Source: Pyricularia pennisetigena (lineage: Eukaryota > Ascomycota > Sordariomycetes > Magnaporthales > Pyriculariaceae). Taken from it: a stretch of DNA of 64,000 nucleotides. The stretch is taken from NCBI RefSeq assembly GCF_004337985.1, contig NW_021940919.1, positions 1,141,425 through 1,205,424 on the forward strand, read 5' to 3'. Below, piece by piece: positions 45,421 to 55,165 of the stretch. Below the pieces are notes generated by a model. The model saw only the letters and a program-made list of their open reading frames with translations. It searched no databases and was not told the DNA's origin. Positions within the stretch are counted from its first letter, which is position 1. Each line of letters starts with the position of its first letter. The position numbers and the translations under genes are program-made.

Positions 45421-47012
45421 TCACTCCCTGTTGGTCATCTTGACCACAAAAGCCCCCCGTTCAATCGTGTTGATAACGACAAACCCGCTTTTGAAGAATG
45501 GATAACTGCTCCACGTCCCAGTGAAGGCCACATCCCCTCCACCTTCGAGCCCGTCGTCTTCCGGAAATATGTCAAAATAGGCAACCTCTTTGACCGCCTC
45601 CCCCGTCGGGTGATCCGGCAGACTCGAAATGTCGAGAACGCGCAGCCCCGCGCCGTAATTGCTTTGGAATGCATATTTGCCAACGACGAATTGGTTGTGG
45701 TCGATCGAGGTGACGTTGCTGCGGAACACGCCAGTTTGTCTGGGTCGCTCAAGGGATTTGATGTCCCAGAAATATGTCACTGCTTTGCGCTGCGAAGTGG
45801 GCCCCGACTGGCTGTCCTCCTCATCCAGCTCGTCATCTAAAACGAGGTATTCCTGCCACGTCGCGTTAGTTACCCATCCTTGGTGCGTATAGCTTGCACC
45901 TTCATAGGATGTGCGTGAGATTATCTTGGTCGCATTTTTATCCGTGACGTCGTAAATGGTCAGGGTGTCCTCGTTGTAGCCATAGCAGATGTCCCGACCA
46001 TTGTATTTCTCATCCGGACCCCGGTATACAAGGCATTGCGCATCGTGTACATAGCCATCTCCGCCAGCGCATCCGGGTGAGAAAGGTTGCGAGGGATCTT
46101 TTAGGTCGATGAATATAAGGCCCGAAGCGCAAGAGTCGTTGCGCGGCATAGCGCCGACTGCCACGGCGTATTCCTTCTCCTCGTTGACGACAACATTGTG
46201 CGAGCGACCGGTGGGGAGCTCGTTCCAGTGAGAAGTCAAGTCTGACTGCTGAAAGATCTTGGTGTTGTTTGGCTCAAGGTCAAGTAGCTGTCGAGTGATT
46301 GTCAGTCGTCTCCCCGTGACCGTGTTGCAGAGGTGGCGTGGTTTGTGCACTCACCTTCTCAAAGTCAAAGATCTGCACACCATGGTTGACCGCCTCGCTA
46401 CCTATGACGAGATAGTGCTTGTACCCCTTCATCTCCCTCCAGATCTGAGGCTCCGACCCGGGAGTCTGCGGCAGCCTGCCCAGATATTGCAGCTTGCCTT
46501 CGCTAGTGACTTGGGCGAATGCGGCGCCGTCCGACTGAGCAATGGCCACAAACTCTCGCCCATCGTCACTTGTCCAGCCCCAAGACGATGCGCCCCGTCC
46601 CTGTGCCGACCCGAGGTCCGCGTGGCTGACGAAGTCGTAAAAGTCAATGTTGCTGCAGCGAAAGGTGTCGTTGGCGGACCCTGGAACTACGGCTGCGAGG
46701 CCATCGGTGCATGGGACGGGGGCGGCGGCGCGTGAGAAGGATGCGTAGCGCGTCGGGTCGTCGAGGCCGGCGGCATGTCGCGCAGCCCAGCTTTCCTGTT
46801 TCGAGTTTGATGTCAGTCCTCTGGGATCCCTCGAGTCAAAACAATGAGGAGTTTATCCAGCCCACCTCTTTTGCTGATCTTAAACCTTGGTGCACCTCGC
46901 CGCTCTCATAGCGGGTCAGCCGAGCTGCATAGAGGGCTTCTATCTCTGCAGCATGCGAGACCCTGGAAACCCAAACGAGAGAAACTATGAGGATTCGAAC
47001 AAGTGATTTCAT
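45421..47012 (-). CDS. Secreted choice-of-anchor-B-type protein, paralogue 2 (484 aa)
   Basis: Exons in gene order are 47012-46866, 46795-46355 and 46287-45421, all introns GT-AG. The signal peptide region is MKSLVRILIVSLVWVSRVSHA; YESGEVHQ then matches paralogue 1. Family landmarks recur: FRCSNIDFYDFV, WGWTSDDGREFVAI, GKLQYLGRLP, GVQIFDFEK, GRSHNVVVNEEKEYAVAVGA, DAQCLVYRGPDEK, SYTHQGWVTNATW, SIDHNQFVVG, FQSNYGAGLRVLDISSLPDH and NTIERGAFVVKM. Unlike paralogue 1 it has no intron at the FRCxN position but two elsewhere, so intron positions are not shared. Function unknown; it is probably an extracellular propeller-like protein. This copy lacks the Arg-rich C-terminal tail of paralogue 1. Confidence 0.82.
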
Positions 47013-47971
47013 TTTGGCGGCTGTCGAAAAAAAAAAAAAAAAAGATCAAAACGAAAGTGTGCGACGAGTTACGAGGAAGATGGAACAGAACGGAGTGACT
47101 AGAGTGAAGGCCAACTAAAAATCAATTGCTGTCTCGCTTTGCGTTCCAAGCCAAGACCGAAAGTCGCTGACAATGACGCGTTGCCGCTTAGAAGTTGTCA
47201 GGGAATTGAAAGCACGGTGACAACGCGGACCCAAAGGTTTGCTTGGACCGTTTTTGCTTTCCAGAAGGAGATCGTGTTGGGGTTTTGTTTGGGCGATTAT
47301 GATCGGATGATGGCTTCATGGAATTGGAAGAAGTAATAATCAAAGAAGGTGCCACAACTGGAGATTCATATATCATATATGCTCACATCTTTATACCAGC
47401 AAACGAGATGGGTGCAGTCGAGGGGATCGTCAAATGCCCAGCCCAAGTGGCCAAATCTGAGGCGCGCCAATAGAGATTGCATGCCTGCAGAATGACATCT
47501 CATCCAGATAATCACGCCATGGCAGAACAAGACTGAGTGGTCAAGACAATTGGTTCCGTTATCATGCTGTTTCCATCACTTCTAGATTAAACTGTTCATC
47601 AGCGCTGCAGCATTGCGTCAGATCTTGTCCCTATGTGGAAGGTCGCAATGTAGGCTGCTGTGTACCAACTGCCGTCTTGGACCGGCACTTGAACTCGCGA
47701 ACCACTCGGCTTGGTCTATACAAGTAAGTTGTGAAGATCCCTGCGGTTTCTAAGCTGATGTGAGTGGCGATTCGCTTCACTGTTGAGTGATTTATATATA
47801 CATACATACATACATACATACATACATACATACGCGCGATTGTGGATGGGACCTTAGCAAGATAAAGCATGACATTCTAATCAGGCACATTGACACGCCA
47901 TTTTTACTATCACTCGACTTGAAAGTTACCACAGCTTTGCGCCAATTTTATCCCCGTAGCAGCGAGATACC
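47013..47971. other. Intergenic stretch
   Basis: No supported gene. It has an A run next to the upstream ATG (about 47027-47043) and a (CATA)n microsatellite at 47799-47833. Confidence 0.5.
47799..47833 (+). repeat. (CATA)n microsatellite
   Basis: About eight tandem CATA units. Confidence 0.9.
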
Positions 47972-49180
47972 CTATTTGCGCTCACCGAAACAGCCAATGG
48001 GAATCGTCCCCATTTGTCCCCCCTTGTTGGCCGATGCTTTCTCCTCAGACTCCTTGATTTCCTTCATCACCTTCTCGGTCTCTTCATCCCAGACGCCAGC
48101 CTGTCGCTTACTCAACTCCTCCAGCCTCTTGGCCTCTGCCTCCAGCTCCGGGTCGGGCTCGTTGGTGCAGAGCCGGTCCAGCCGGGCCTCGAGCAAGTCA
48201 AAGTCGGGCGCGGATCGCGGAGGCTGTTGGCGGTCAAGATCGCCACCCCGTCGCAGTGACAGCGTCTGTGCGCCTGGATCGTTGGGACCAGAGCATTCTG
48301 GTACCGTTTCTACCAGTGCTTCGTATGACTTCTTGAGGATTCGCGGGTGGTTTAGGACCGGGGCGCGGACGGGGACGTCTTGGTAGGTAGCCTGGGGGGA
48401 ACTTGAGCTCTCCTCCAGGTCGAAAAGCGGCTGGAGCAAGACTAGCAGGCTGTAATAGCCGGTTGTTGAGTCCCTTGACCAGAGGAGCTCTGTGGGATAT
48501 CTATTGGAGAACACGGACTGAGCTGCAGTCAAGGCATCGGAAAGGACGCGACAGACGCCACCGTCCTTGAACAGATGCTCGAACTTGACCGGTCCGCTCA
48601 GCTCACCTAGGAAGTCTTGCCCAGAGCTCAGGTTCAACGTATTGAGCAAGGCGCCTTGGGTGTCGCTCAAGCATCTTAGCATGCTGAGGTTCTCGGGGGA
48701 AGAATAATCGGAGAGCTTCTCAAATATGACCGCCTTGAGAGGCGAGACACCCATTCCCTTGCCCTTCTTGCAAGCAAGTCTGCTCCAAACGTAGCCGAAA
48801 AGTGCAGCTGTCGACACGTTGGCTCTATCATCCTGCACGGGGAATTCCATACTCGTGTTTAGATGGTTGATAACTATCCATCCGTCAACGACGTTGAATA
48901 GGCCTTCCAAGCACAACATGATGTCCTCTGCACCGCCAACGGCGTTGGTATGGATAGTGATCATATACGTGTCGTGGTTTGAGTTGTGAGGTCCTAGCAG
49001 GCCTGCCCTCTTCAGGAGATCTTTGGAGCTTTGTTCCAGAATTTTGTCGTTTGCGCATGTTGAGGAGCAGATGGTATAATACTCCCTGATGGTATCGAAG
49101 TAGTCAACCTCGTGCGGTTTTGTTTCCCGGATAGCCTCAGCGAGGGCCAGGAGGGCGCTTGCTCCTTGAGTGGGTTCCAT
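47972..49180 (-). CDS. Hypothetical protein with C-terminal coiled coil (402 aa)
   Basis: A single long open frame from the ATG at 49180, with no signal peptide and no membrane segment. The N-terminal 300 residues look globular and alpha-helical (ALLALAEAIRETKPHEVDYF; TNAVGGAEDIMLCLEGLFNV; SMLRCLSDTQGALLNTLNLS). A Pro/Ser-rich hinge leads to a charged helical segment at about 335-390 (ELEAEAKRLEELSKRQAGV; EETEKVMKEIKESEEKASA), a likely coiled coil. I do not recognise the family. Codon use matches the neighbouring genes, and its 1.2-kb open frame is not antisense to any better gene. Predicted cytosolic or nuclear. Confidence 0.65.
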   Translation of the reverse strand: MEPTQGASALLALAEAIRETKPHEVDYFDTIREYYTICSSTCANDKILEQSSKDLLKRAGLLGPHNSNHDTYMITIHTNAVGGAEDIMLCLEGLFNVVDGWIVINHLNTSMEFPVQDDRANVSTAALFGYVWSRLACKKGKGMGVSPLKAVIFEKLSDYSSPENLSMLRCLSDTQGALLNTLNLSSGQDFLGELSGPVKFEHLFKDGGVCRVLSDALTAAQSVFSNRYPTELLWSRDSTTGYYSLLVLLQPLFDLEESSSSPQATYQDVPVRAPVLNHPRILKKSYEALVETVPECSGPNDPGAQTLSLRRGGDLDRQQPPRSAPDFDLLEARLDRLCTNEPDPELEAEAKRLEELSKRQAGVWDEETEKVMKEIKESEEKASANKGGQMGTIPIGCFGERK

Positions 49181-49909
49181 AGTGATGGGTTGTCGTCTGG
49201 AGTCTTACACCTCTTGGTGTCTGGTTCGAGATTGCTGGTTATTTTCTTGGAGATTGTCTAGTGAATAGCAACAAGCCAGCAAACGAAGCTTTCAAAGGTT
49301 GTTATGTAGGGAAGGAAGCATTGGATAAGCTGGCTCGATTCACAGCACTGCCTCTGTTTGAAAGATTGAGCACATCCTGAGCCCATAAAGGCTGGGGCAG
49401 TCATAAAGACGTGTTTTTGTGTAAATAACGTGGGATGGAAACAACGGGCCATTGTCTGGAAAGGTTGGCATTCATTGTACATCTGTGTGTGGGATCATGG
49501 CTGATACAAAGAATAAGGCAAGCATTGACTCCGCATTGCGCATAGTCTTGCAGCCTGCCAAGCTTGTCACAGGTAATCTCCAGACTCCAGCATGTTGACC
49601 CATCCACGAACCAGCAGTCCTTCTCACATTTTAGGCTAGACAACGGATGAATAACAAACTTTGTGTGTTTACGACAATTGCCTGATCAAGATCTCTTGAT
49701 CTGAGCGCTATAGAGTTTTAACTTGGCCATACGGCATATCAACCTATCGGGCTGCGGGCATCGCTTCAGAGCGAAAGGAGAGTCTAGTAAACTCCGACTT
49801 ATGCTTGCTGCTTCTTAATTGACTGCAAAAGAAAAAAGAAGGAAATTATCATGCATGTCTAACCTACGAGCTACCTCTATCATGGCGGAAAGTCAAGATC
49901 CTTTCCCTT
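49181..49909. other. Intergenic stretch
   Basis: No supported gene; 5' flank of the coiled-coil gene and 3' flank of the AA5 oxidase gene. Confidence 0.5.
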
Positions 49910-52435
49910 TCACAACCTAACCTGAATCACCCTCGCGACGCACGGAGTACCCTGAGCATTCATTGCAAACAAAAACCAGTAGCCCGGCAGCAGCACGCCA
50001 CCGTCGCTCGGCAGGCGGATGGTGTGCTTGGCGCCCTTTTGGGTGGAGGTCAACGACAGGCGGCGCTGGTCGCTGTTGATGGAGTGGGTGGCGGAACCCA
50101 ACCGCAGCACGGAAAAGGTCATGGGCCCGCTGTCGTCCAGGGTGACGGTCAGGGAGCCGCCGGCCCGCACCCAGTTGCCGTTGCCGTCGTTGGAGGTGGT
50201 CAGGGCCGTGATGTTGGGGCGGGCGGCCTCGGACCCGTCGGCGTTGAACAGGTAGGGCGGCGAAAAGATCTCGCCGTCGGCGTGCTGCGCGGACGCCTCG
50301 CACTGCCAGTTCGCGGCATTGTCGGCGGCGCCACGGTTGACCCAGCACAACCCGCCGCCGGCGGCCCAGACGCGGCCGTCGCCCAGGAGCAGGGACACGG
50401 AGTGGTAGTTCCTCGGCACGGCCATGGGGTTCACGACGGTCCAGGTGTTGGTCTTGGGGCTCCAGAGCTCCGGGTACAGGATGGACTCGACGTCGGTGAA
50501 CTGGCGCGCGAACTTTTGCCCGCCCGTGACCAGCACCGAGCCGTCGGGCAGCACGACGCTGTTGGCAAAGGCGCGCGGGTACTTCATGTCGGGGGCCTTT
50601 TGCGTCGTGGCGGTCTGGCCCGGCGCGGGGACGTTGATGATCTGCGCCGTCGTCACGCCCGCGTCGTTGTCGTAGAGCGGCGACCCGCCCGCCGCGAGGA
50701 TCTTGCCCGTGTCGTACATGACGTTGGTGCCGCACATGGCCGCGCCCGTCGAGTTTCGGACGCCGGCGCTGCGCGTGCCGCCGCCGCCGCCGTTGTCGGT
50801 GCTGTACCAGTTCATCTGCCCGCTGGGGCCGGCCTGGAAGACGCTGCCGCCCGTCCAGCCGTACAGCCAGGCGTGGTTGTCGCGCCTCCAGTTGTTGTCG
50901 GGCGTGTTGAGCGCGTCCGCCTTGCACCCGTCCAGGAGCGTCCACTTGTTGCTGCTCGGGTCGTAGACCTCGCCGTTCTTGGTCTTGACGCCGCCCGTGA
51001 AGGAGCCTCCGATGGTGAAGACCCTGCCGTTGGAGAGCGTCGTGCTGGACTGGTAGCCGCGGGCCAGCTTCATGTCCGGCGCGCGCACGAATCGGTTGGT
51101 CGAAGGGTCGTAGATGCTGACCGCGGCCGCGTCGTTGCCGCCCGTGACCACCATCCTGCCGTCCGCCAGGGAGCTGATGCCGGGACAGAACATGTCGTGC
51201 TTGGTCTCTTGCACCGTACGCCCCGAGACGGCGCCCGTCTGGTAGTTCCAGTCTGCAAACTGCGTCTGCCCATTCCGGCCGGCAAACGCCATGTTGTCGC
51301 CGGCCGAGAACGCCAGCACGCGGCTGGCAAAGGGCTGCTGCGGAACCACGTAGGCGGCCGCCGGCACGACGGGGTAGCTGATCCTGTCCGACCATCGGCC
51401 GCCCACCTGCGCGGGCTGCGTCGCGGGAGCCGCCCTTTTGATCAACCTCAGCTGGTCAAACTGTTTGTTGTCGGCCTGCACGAGCCCCGCCTTGGAATCT
51501 TTCATGTGGCAGTAGTTGTACTGTTTGTCCCAGACGGCATCTTTGCACGTCGGAGTGATGGAGCAAGCCTCAGCGCAGGCCGCAGCCGATTTGAAATTGT
51601 CCAAAGCGTACATGCTGCGCCCCTGCCAGTCGGTATTAGTGCACTGAGCCCACGTCGAGCCGTCGCTCGTCGTGACTACTGTCTGTTGGCCATTGCATCT
51701 CCAGTCGCTGGGGATCTGGCCGCTATTATTATTATTATTGTTATTATTATTATCATTACTATTGGTGTTGCTGCTGCTGCTGCCGCTGCCGCCACCGCCT
51801 CCCGATGCATCAGAAGCCAGCCGCACCGTGTCAAACTTGTTTGCGCTCGACACCCATTCCTGCCCGGCGCCCTTGGTATGACAGTAGCCTAGCCTGTCCC
51901 AAACGGCACGGTTGCAGGCGCTGTTGGCCGCGCAGAGCTCTTGACACGCAGCCGACGAGGCGACGTTGGGAGTGATCTGAATGGTGGGGCCCAAAAAATC
52001 GCTGTTTGGACAAGTCGTCCACGTCCTCCCCTGGCTGTCGGTGGTGTTGGTCTCCGCCTTGGGACACCGGTCGATGGGCTGCCGGTCAGGAACAGCAGCC
52101 AGGACTCTGATGCTGTTGAACTGGGAATTGTCACTGGTGACCCATCTTTGCCCGGCGCCTTTGATGTGGCAGTAGAAATACATCTTGTCAAAGACCGCCA
52201 TGGTGCATGCCCCGTTCGAGGCGCACAGTTTCTGGCATGCCTGGTCCGTCTGCACATTGGCGAGGATCTGTACTGAGTCGCCAATAAAATCGCTGTTGGC
52301 ACAGACGGCCCAGGGTCGGCCTTGACTGTCCTGGATGGTCGTCTCGGCTGTTGGGCACTGAGTAATGTCTCTCTGAGCCAGGCCGGTGCCGACAAAAATA
52401 GCATAAAAAGCCAAGCGAGTGTAGGGATGATGCAT
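49910..52435 (-). CDS. Secreted AA5 copper radical oxidase with three N-terminal PAN/apple-like modules (841 aa)
   Basis: Single exon; signal peptide MHHPYTRLAFYAIFVGTGLAQ. Three Cys-rich PAN/apple-like modules follow (about 27-112, 124-206, 246-332), each with a CxxLC/CxxAC helix and a YC-H-x-K strand. A Gly/Ser and poly-Asn linker (about 210-240, ATT-repeat encoded) separates the second and third. The galactose-oxidase-type kelch propeller and C-terminal beta domain carry the copper-radical set: C417 (MFCPGIS) for the thioether, Y461 (RGYQSS), Y677-H678 (RNYHSV) and H784 (SATHSIN). The position of galactose oxidase W290 is F479 (GGSFTGG). In characterised AA5_2 enzymes this swap goes with preference for primary or aryl alcohols over galactose; applying it here is inference. 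The enzyme should oxidise an alcohol to an aldehyde with H2O2 release outside the cell. Confidence 0.9.
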   Translation of the reverse strand: MHHPYTRLAFYAIFVGTGLAQRDITQCPTAETTIQDSQGRPWAVCANSDFIGDSVQILANVQTDQACQKLCASNGACTMAVFDKMYFYCHIKGAGQRWVTSDNSQFNSIRVLAAVPDRQPIDRCPKAETNTTDSQGRTWTTCPNSDFLGPTIQITPNVASSAACQELCAANSACNRAVWDRLGYCHTKGAGQEWVSSANKFDTVRLASDASGGGGGSGSSSSNTNSNDNNNNNNNNNSGQIPSDWRCNGQQTVVTTSDGSTWAQCTNTDWQGRSMYALDNFKSAAACAEACSITPTCKDAVWDKQYNYCHMKDSKAGLVQADNKQFDQLRLIKRAAPATQPAQVGGRWSDRISYPVVPAAAYVVPQQPFASRVLAFSAGDNMAFAGRNGQTQFADWNYQTGAVSGRTVQETKHDMFCPGISSLADGRMVVTGGNDAAAVSIYDPSTNRFVRAPDMKLARGYQSSTTLSNGRVFTIGGSFTGGVKTKNGEVYDPSSNKWTLLDGCKADALNTPDNNWRRDNHAWLYGWTGGSVFQAGPSGQMNWYSTDNGGGGGTRSAGVRNSTGAAMCGTNVMYDTGKILAAGGSPLYDNDAGVTTAQIINVPAPGQTATTQKAPDMKYPRAFANSVVLPDGSVLVTGGQKFARQFTDVESILYPELWSPKTNTWTVVNPMAVPRNYHSVSLLLGDGRVWAAGGGLCWVNRGAADNAANWQCEASAQHADGEIFSPPYLFNADGSEAARPNITALTTSNDGNGNWVRAGGSLTVTLDDSGPMTFSVLRLGSATHSINSDQRRLSLTSTQKGAKHTIRLPSDGGVLLPGYWFLFAMNAQGTPCVARVIQVRL

Positions 52436-52552
52436 CTTCAGGGATGGAAATGAACGAGTGACAAAGTCTAGGTATTAAAGAGAGTGGAGAGAGTGATGGG
52501 TGGTCCCGTCCAGGCGAAAGCAACATCAGACGACGGCGCGAACACTCCAAGG
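52436..52552. other. 5' flank of the AA5 gene
   Basis: Short purine-rich leader on the minus strand between the TATA box and the ATG. Confidence 0.4.
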
Positions 52553-52558
52553 TTTATA
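52553..52558 (-). promoter_or_regulatory. TATA box of the AA5 oxidase gene
   Basis: TATAAA on the minus strand, about 118 bp upstream of the ATG at 52435. Confidence 0.5.
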
Positions 52559-55080
52559 TCTTTTCCCTGTCACCTGGGGCCGCTGACCGGTAAAGCAAAA
52601 ATCCTTAATTACTGCCTATAATAGCGTTTGGAGGTTTTGATCGATCACGCCAAGAGACCGCCGCTACTCGTATTTTCTTTTTGTAATTTTGTCTAGCTGG
52701 CATGGCCTCGACACTTGAACAATGCCACACCTGGCTAACGTCTGCACTAAATTCAGGTACCCGACTTCTCGGGGGGCCCGACTCCAAAGGCCTAAATCTC
52801 CGTCATCTTCATTCAGAAGCCTAAAGTGTAATTGCAACCTTGCGTTTCTTCAAGCGACCGTCTCGGCGTTGGTGCTACCAAAAGCATATGATGGAAGGTT
52901 TGTTCGTACAACATGTCAACATGTAGTAAATCTCAGTCAGTACCCTCTAGACTACAGTAGTCTAATTAATATACGCGCTAGGCCAGCCCGATTTATCCCG
53001 AGGTTAAAAATAATGCATTTTTTTCCTGTCTTTATCCGACGGACCGCCAGCAGAGCCTCTATCCATCATTCGATGACGGACACTCTTGGGATTCCCGCCA
53101 TCTAGACGGTGAAGTGTGTATCGAGATCATTGAAAATTTTTCAAGCAAATTATTTTCCGCGCACGCTATGAATAGGGCCTAACAGGGCCAGAGAGTTTAC
53201 ATGTACCAGGATAAACCGTGCTGCTGCATTTTCGAGCAGCCAAAATTCGAAAAAAAGACAATTAGGGCTAGCCCATGAACGACTCAGTCACGTACAGCGA
53301 CAGCTGCGTCGATAATTCATTCAGCGCGATAAAGCTCCACAGGACACGCTTCTCCCGAAATCTAATCCACCCAACGGTTAGCAGTGTTCTAGGCTTCTAG
53401 CGCACGCCTAGCGAGTCTTCAGGTCGTCACGAGACCTAAGCAGCGCGCTAGAAGAAAGTCTCCCGAATTTGTCAAAGGCAAGACGAGGGGCCCTGTACCA
53501 AATAAGGAAAGGAAGCTTACTGCTATCAATTTTGTCTATTCAGAGGAAAAATAAGACAGAAAAATTGCCAACATGTCACATAGAAAAAAAAGATAGGACC
53601 AAACCCTTTGGCAGGGGAATATCATTAACCGTTGGTAAATCACCTACAGTTTGTATCTTCAATTTTGTGCTCGGTCGTTTTTCTATCGTGCTAATCCGCC
53701 TCCACCTAGTCTGACATGGACTTTCCGCAGCCTATACGCAACGCAAGGGGGAAGCTGCCAAGCGGTATCTCGATTAGAATACGGCGTCTCCATCCGATCG
53801 ACCTTTTGCCACTGCTGCGGCCCCTTTCCATGCCTTACATTCGTGGCAGATTGGGTGAGGAGCTGCAGAGGAGTTGGATGACCAACGATACCAACAGGGG
53901 ATGGCTATCTCGCCGAGCCATTTTCGTATGGCAAGCGCGTCGCAATCGCTATTCCACACGTAACTGCAGACACACATTCCATCTCGACTGTGTCCACAGA
54001 GCGACGCCGTCTAGAGTCGTCGGTCGAGATCATGTCATTCGTCCGTTTTGTTTTCTTCGGTTGCGTTATCGACGGCTCTGCGGCCATGATGGTATACAAA
54101 TTGGTCAGATCATCAGATGAGGCTGGTCGAAGCCATCGATGCATAGCAGCGTTAAAGGTTCCGAGGTGGAACGAGAACTCGACGCTTTGAACGAACCGCG
54201 CCTGCGCCCTTGAGGCTTGGTTGCACATAAACATTGGAACCTAGGTACTTTTGTCATCCCAGAACTTGTCAACACAGACAACATACAAAAGTACGGCCTA
54301 AATACATGATACAGGGCTCCGCTGGGCTTGGCCAGCTCGTAGGTGGCGTTTGCTCTTGCTTGGCAGCTGGCGCTGTTGGGGTTAAACAACTACTGCTAGA
54401 CTAGAACTTGGGCCTCCATCTCCCCTTGAGTTCACTAAGCTCTAGTAGTCCCTAACCAAGCCGGCTGCCAAGCGAACGGGGTGCGAGCAAGGCCAAGAGG
54501 ATGCGGAGGAGCAAGAAGGGGTGCTCAAGCGAAATTGATGCCATACCCAACAGGTAATGGAACGAAAACCTATACCAGTACCAGAAAGAGGAGCGCACCG
54601 ACAATTAGTCACTGGATTTCCTGCAGGCTTTTTCTTTCAAATTGAAAGATTGCCTAACCCTCCCCAAAGATTTTGGGATTCAGTCGCAAAATATGCTAAA
54701 ACGCTTTACCTCAGCCAACTAATTCACCTTTAACAGAGTCAACAAAGGGCAATGCCATTGGTATTTCGGATGACCTTGCAGTGGATATGGCAATCTGCGA
54801 CGATGCATGCCTTCCTTTTTATTATGCCTCCAAGGCTTTCCCCATCAGATAACAGATAATTAATTCTCTAAGCGATTGAAATATTTCGGCAAACTAAATG
54901 GTGCGAAACACCGCGGGCGAGCCTTTTTTTTCTTCTTCCAAAAAGAAAAGAACCAAACGGATAATTCTGGTATAGAATTACCAGTGGATCGATTTCATAT
55001 TCGTATTCTGGTCAACCATTCAGAGCGAGCCCATAGTTCTGGCCAGCCTCATACCGACCTGCCATTTCTGACCTGGCGGA
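52559..55080. other. Long gene-free stretch
   Basis: About 2.5 kb without a supported gene. At 53700-54240 several overlapping frames on both strands are open, but none shows a known domain, signal peptide or splice pattern. It could hold degraded coding sequence. Confidence 0.45.
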
Positions 55081-55084
55081 GGCG

Positions 55085-55165
55085 ACGCCAGCAAAACACT
55101 GCCGAGATTTGAACCAGTGCCCTCGAACGGACTCATATTCTCAGCACTGTGCCTCAGCTATCACC
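55085..55165 (-). other. tRNA-like relic (possible tRNA-derived SINE head)
   Basis: Read on the minus strand, a B-box-like GGTTCAAATCT lies about 17 nt after GTCCGTTCGAGGGC, which looks like the long variable arm of a class II (Leu/Ser) tRNA, and about 45 nt after TAGCTGAGGCACAGTG, an A-box-like word. The acceptor and anticodon stems do not pair well, so this is not a functional tRNA gene. It may be a tRNA pseudogene or the head of an old SINE. Confidence 0.35.

Noticed and set aside
47675..47712. tRNA-like words (GCCGAGTGGTTC and GAGTTCAAGTGCC) on the minus strand
   Set aside because: A-box-like and B-box-like words are separated by only a few bases, leaving no room for an anticodon arm; probably chance.
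50024..51892. 622-codon open frame antisense to the AA5 oxidase
   Set aside because: Low-complexity Gly/Val/Arg/Ala reading caused by strong third-position GC bias of the sense gene.
53700..54240. Overlapping frames on both strands, one of 134 codons
   Set aside because: No recognisable family, Arg-rich composition typical of chance frames.
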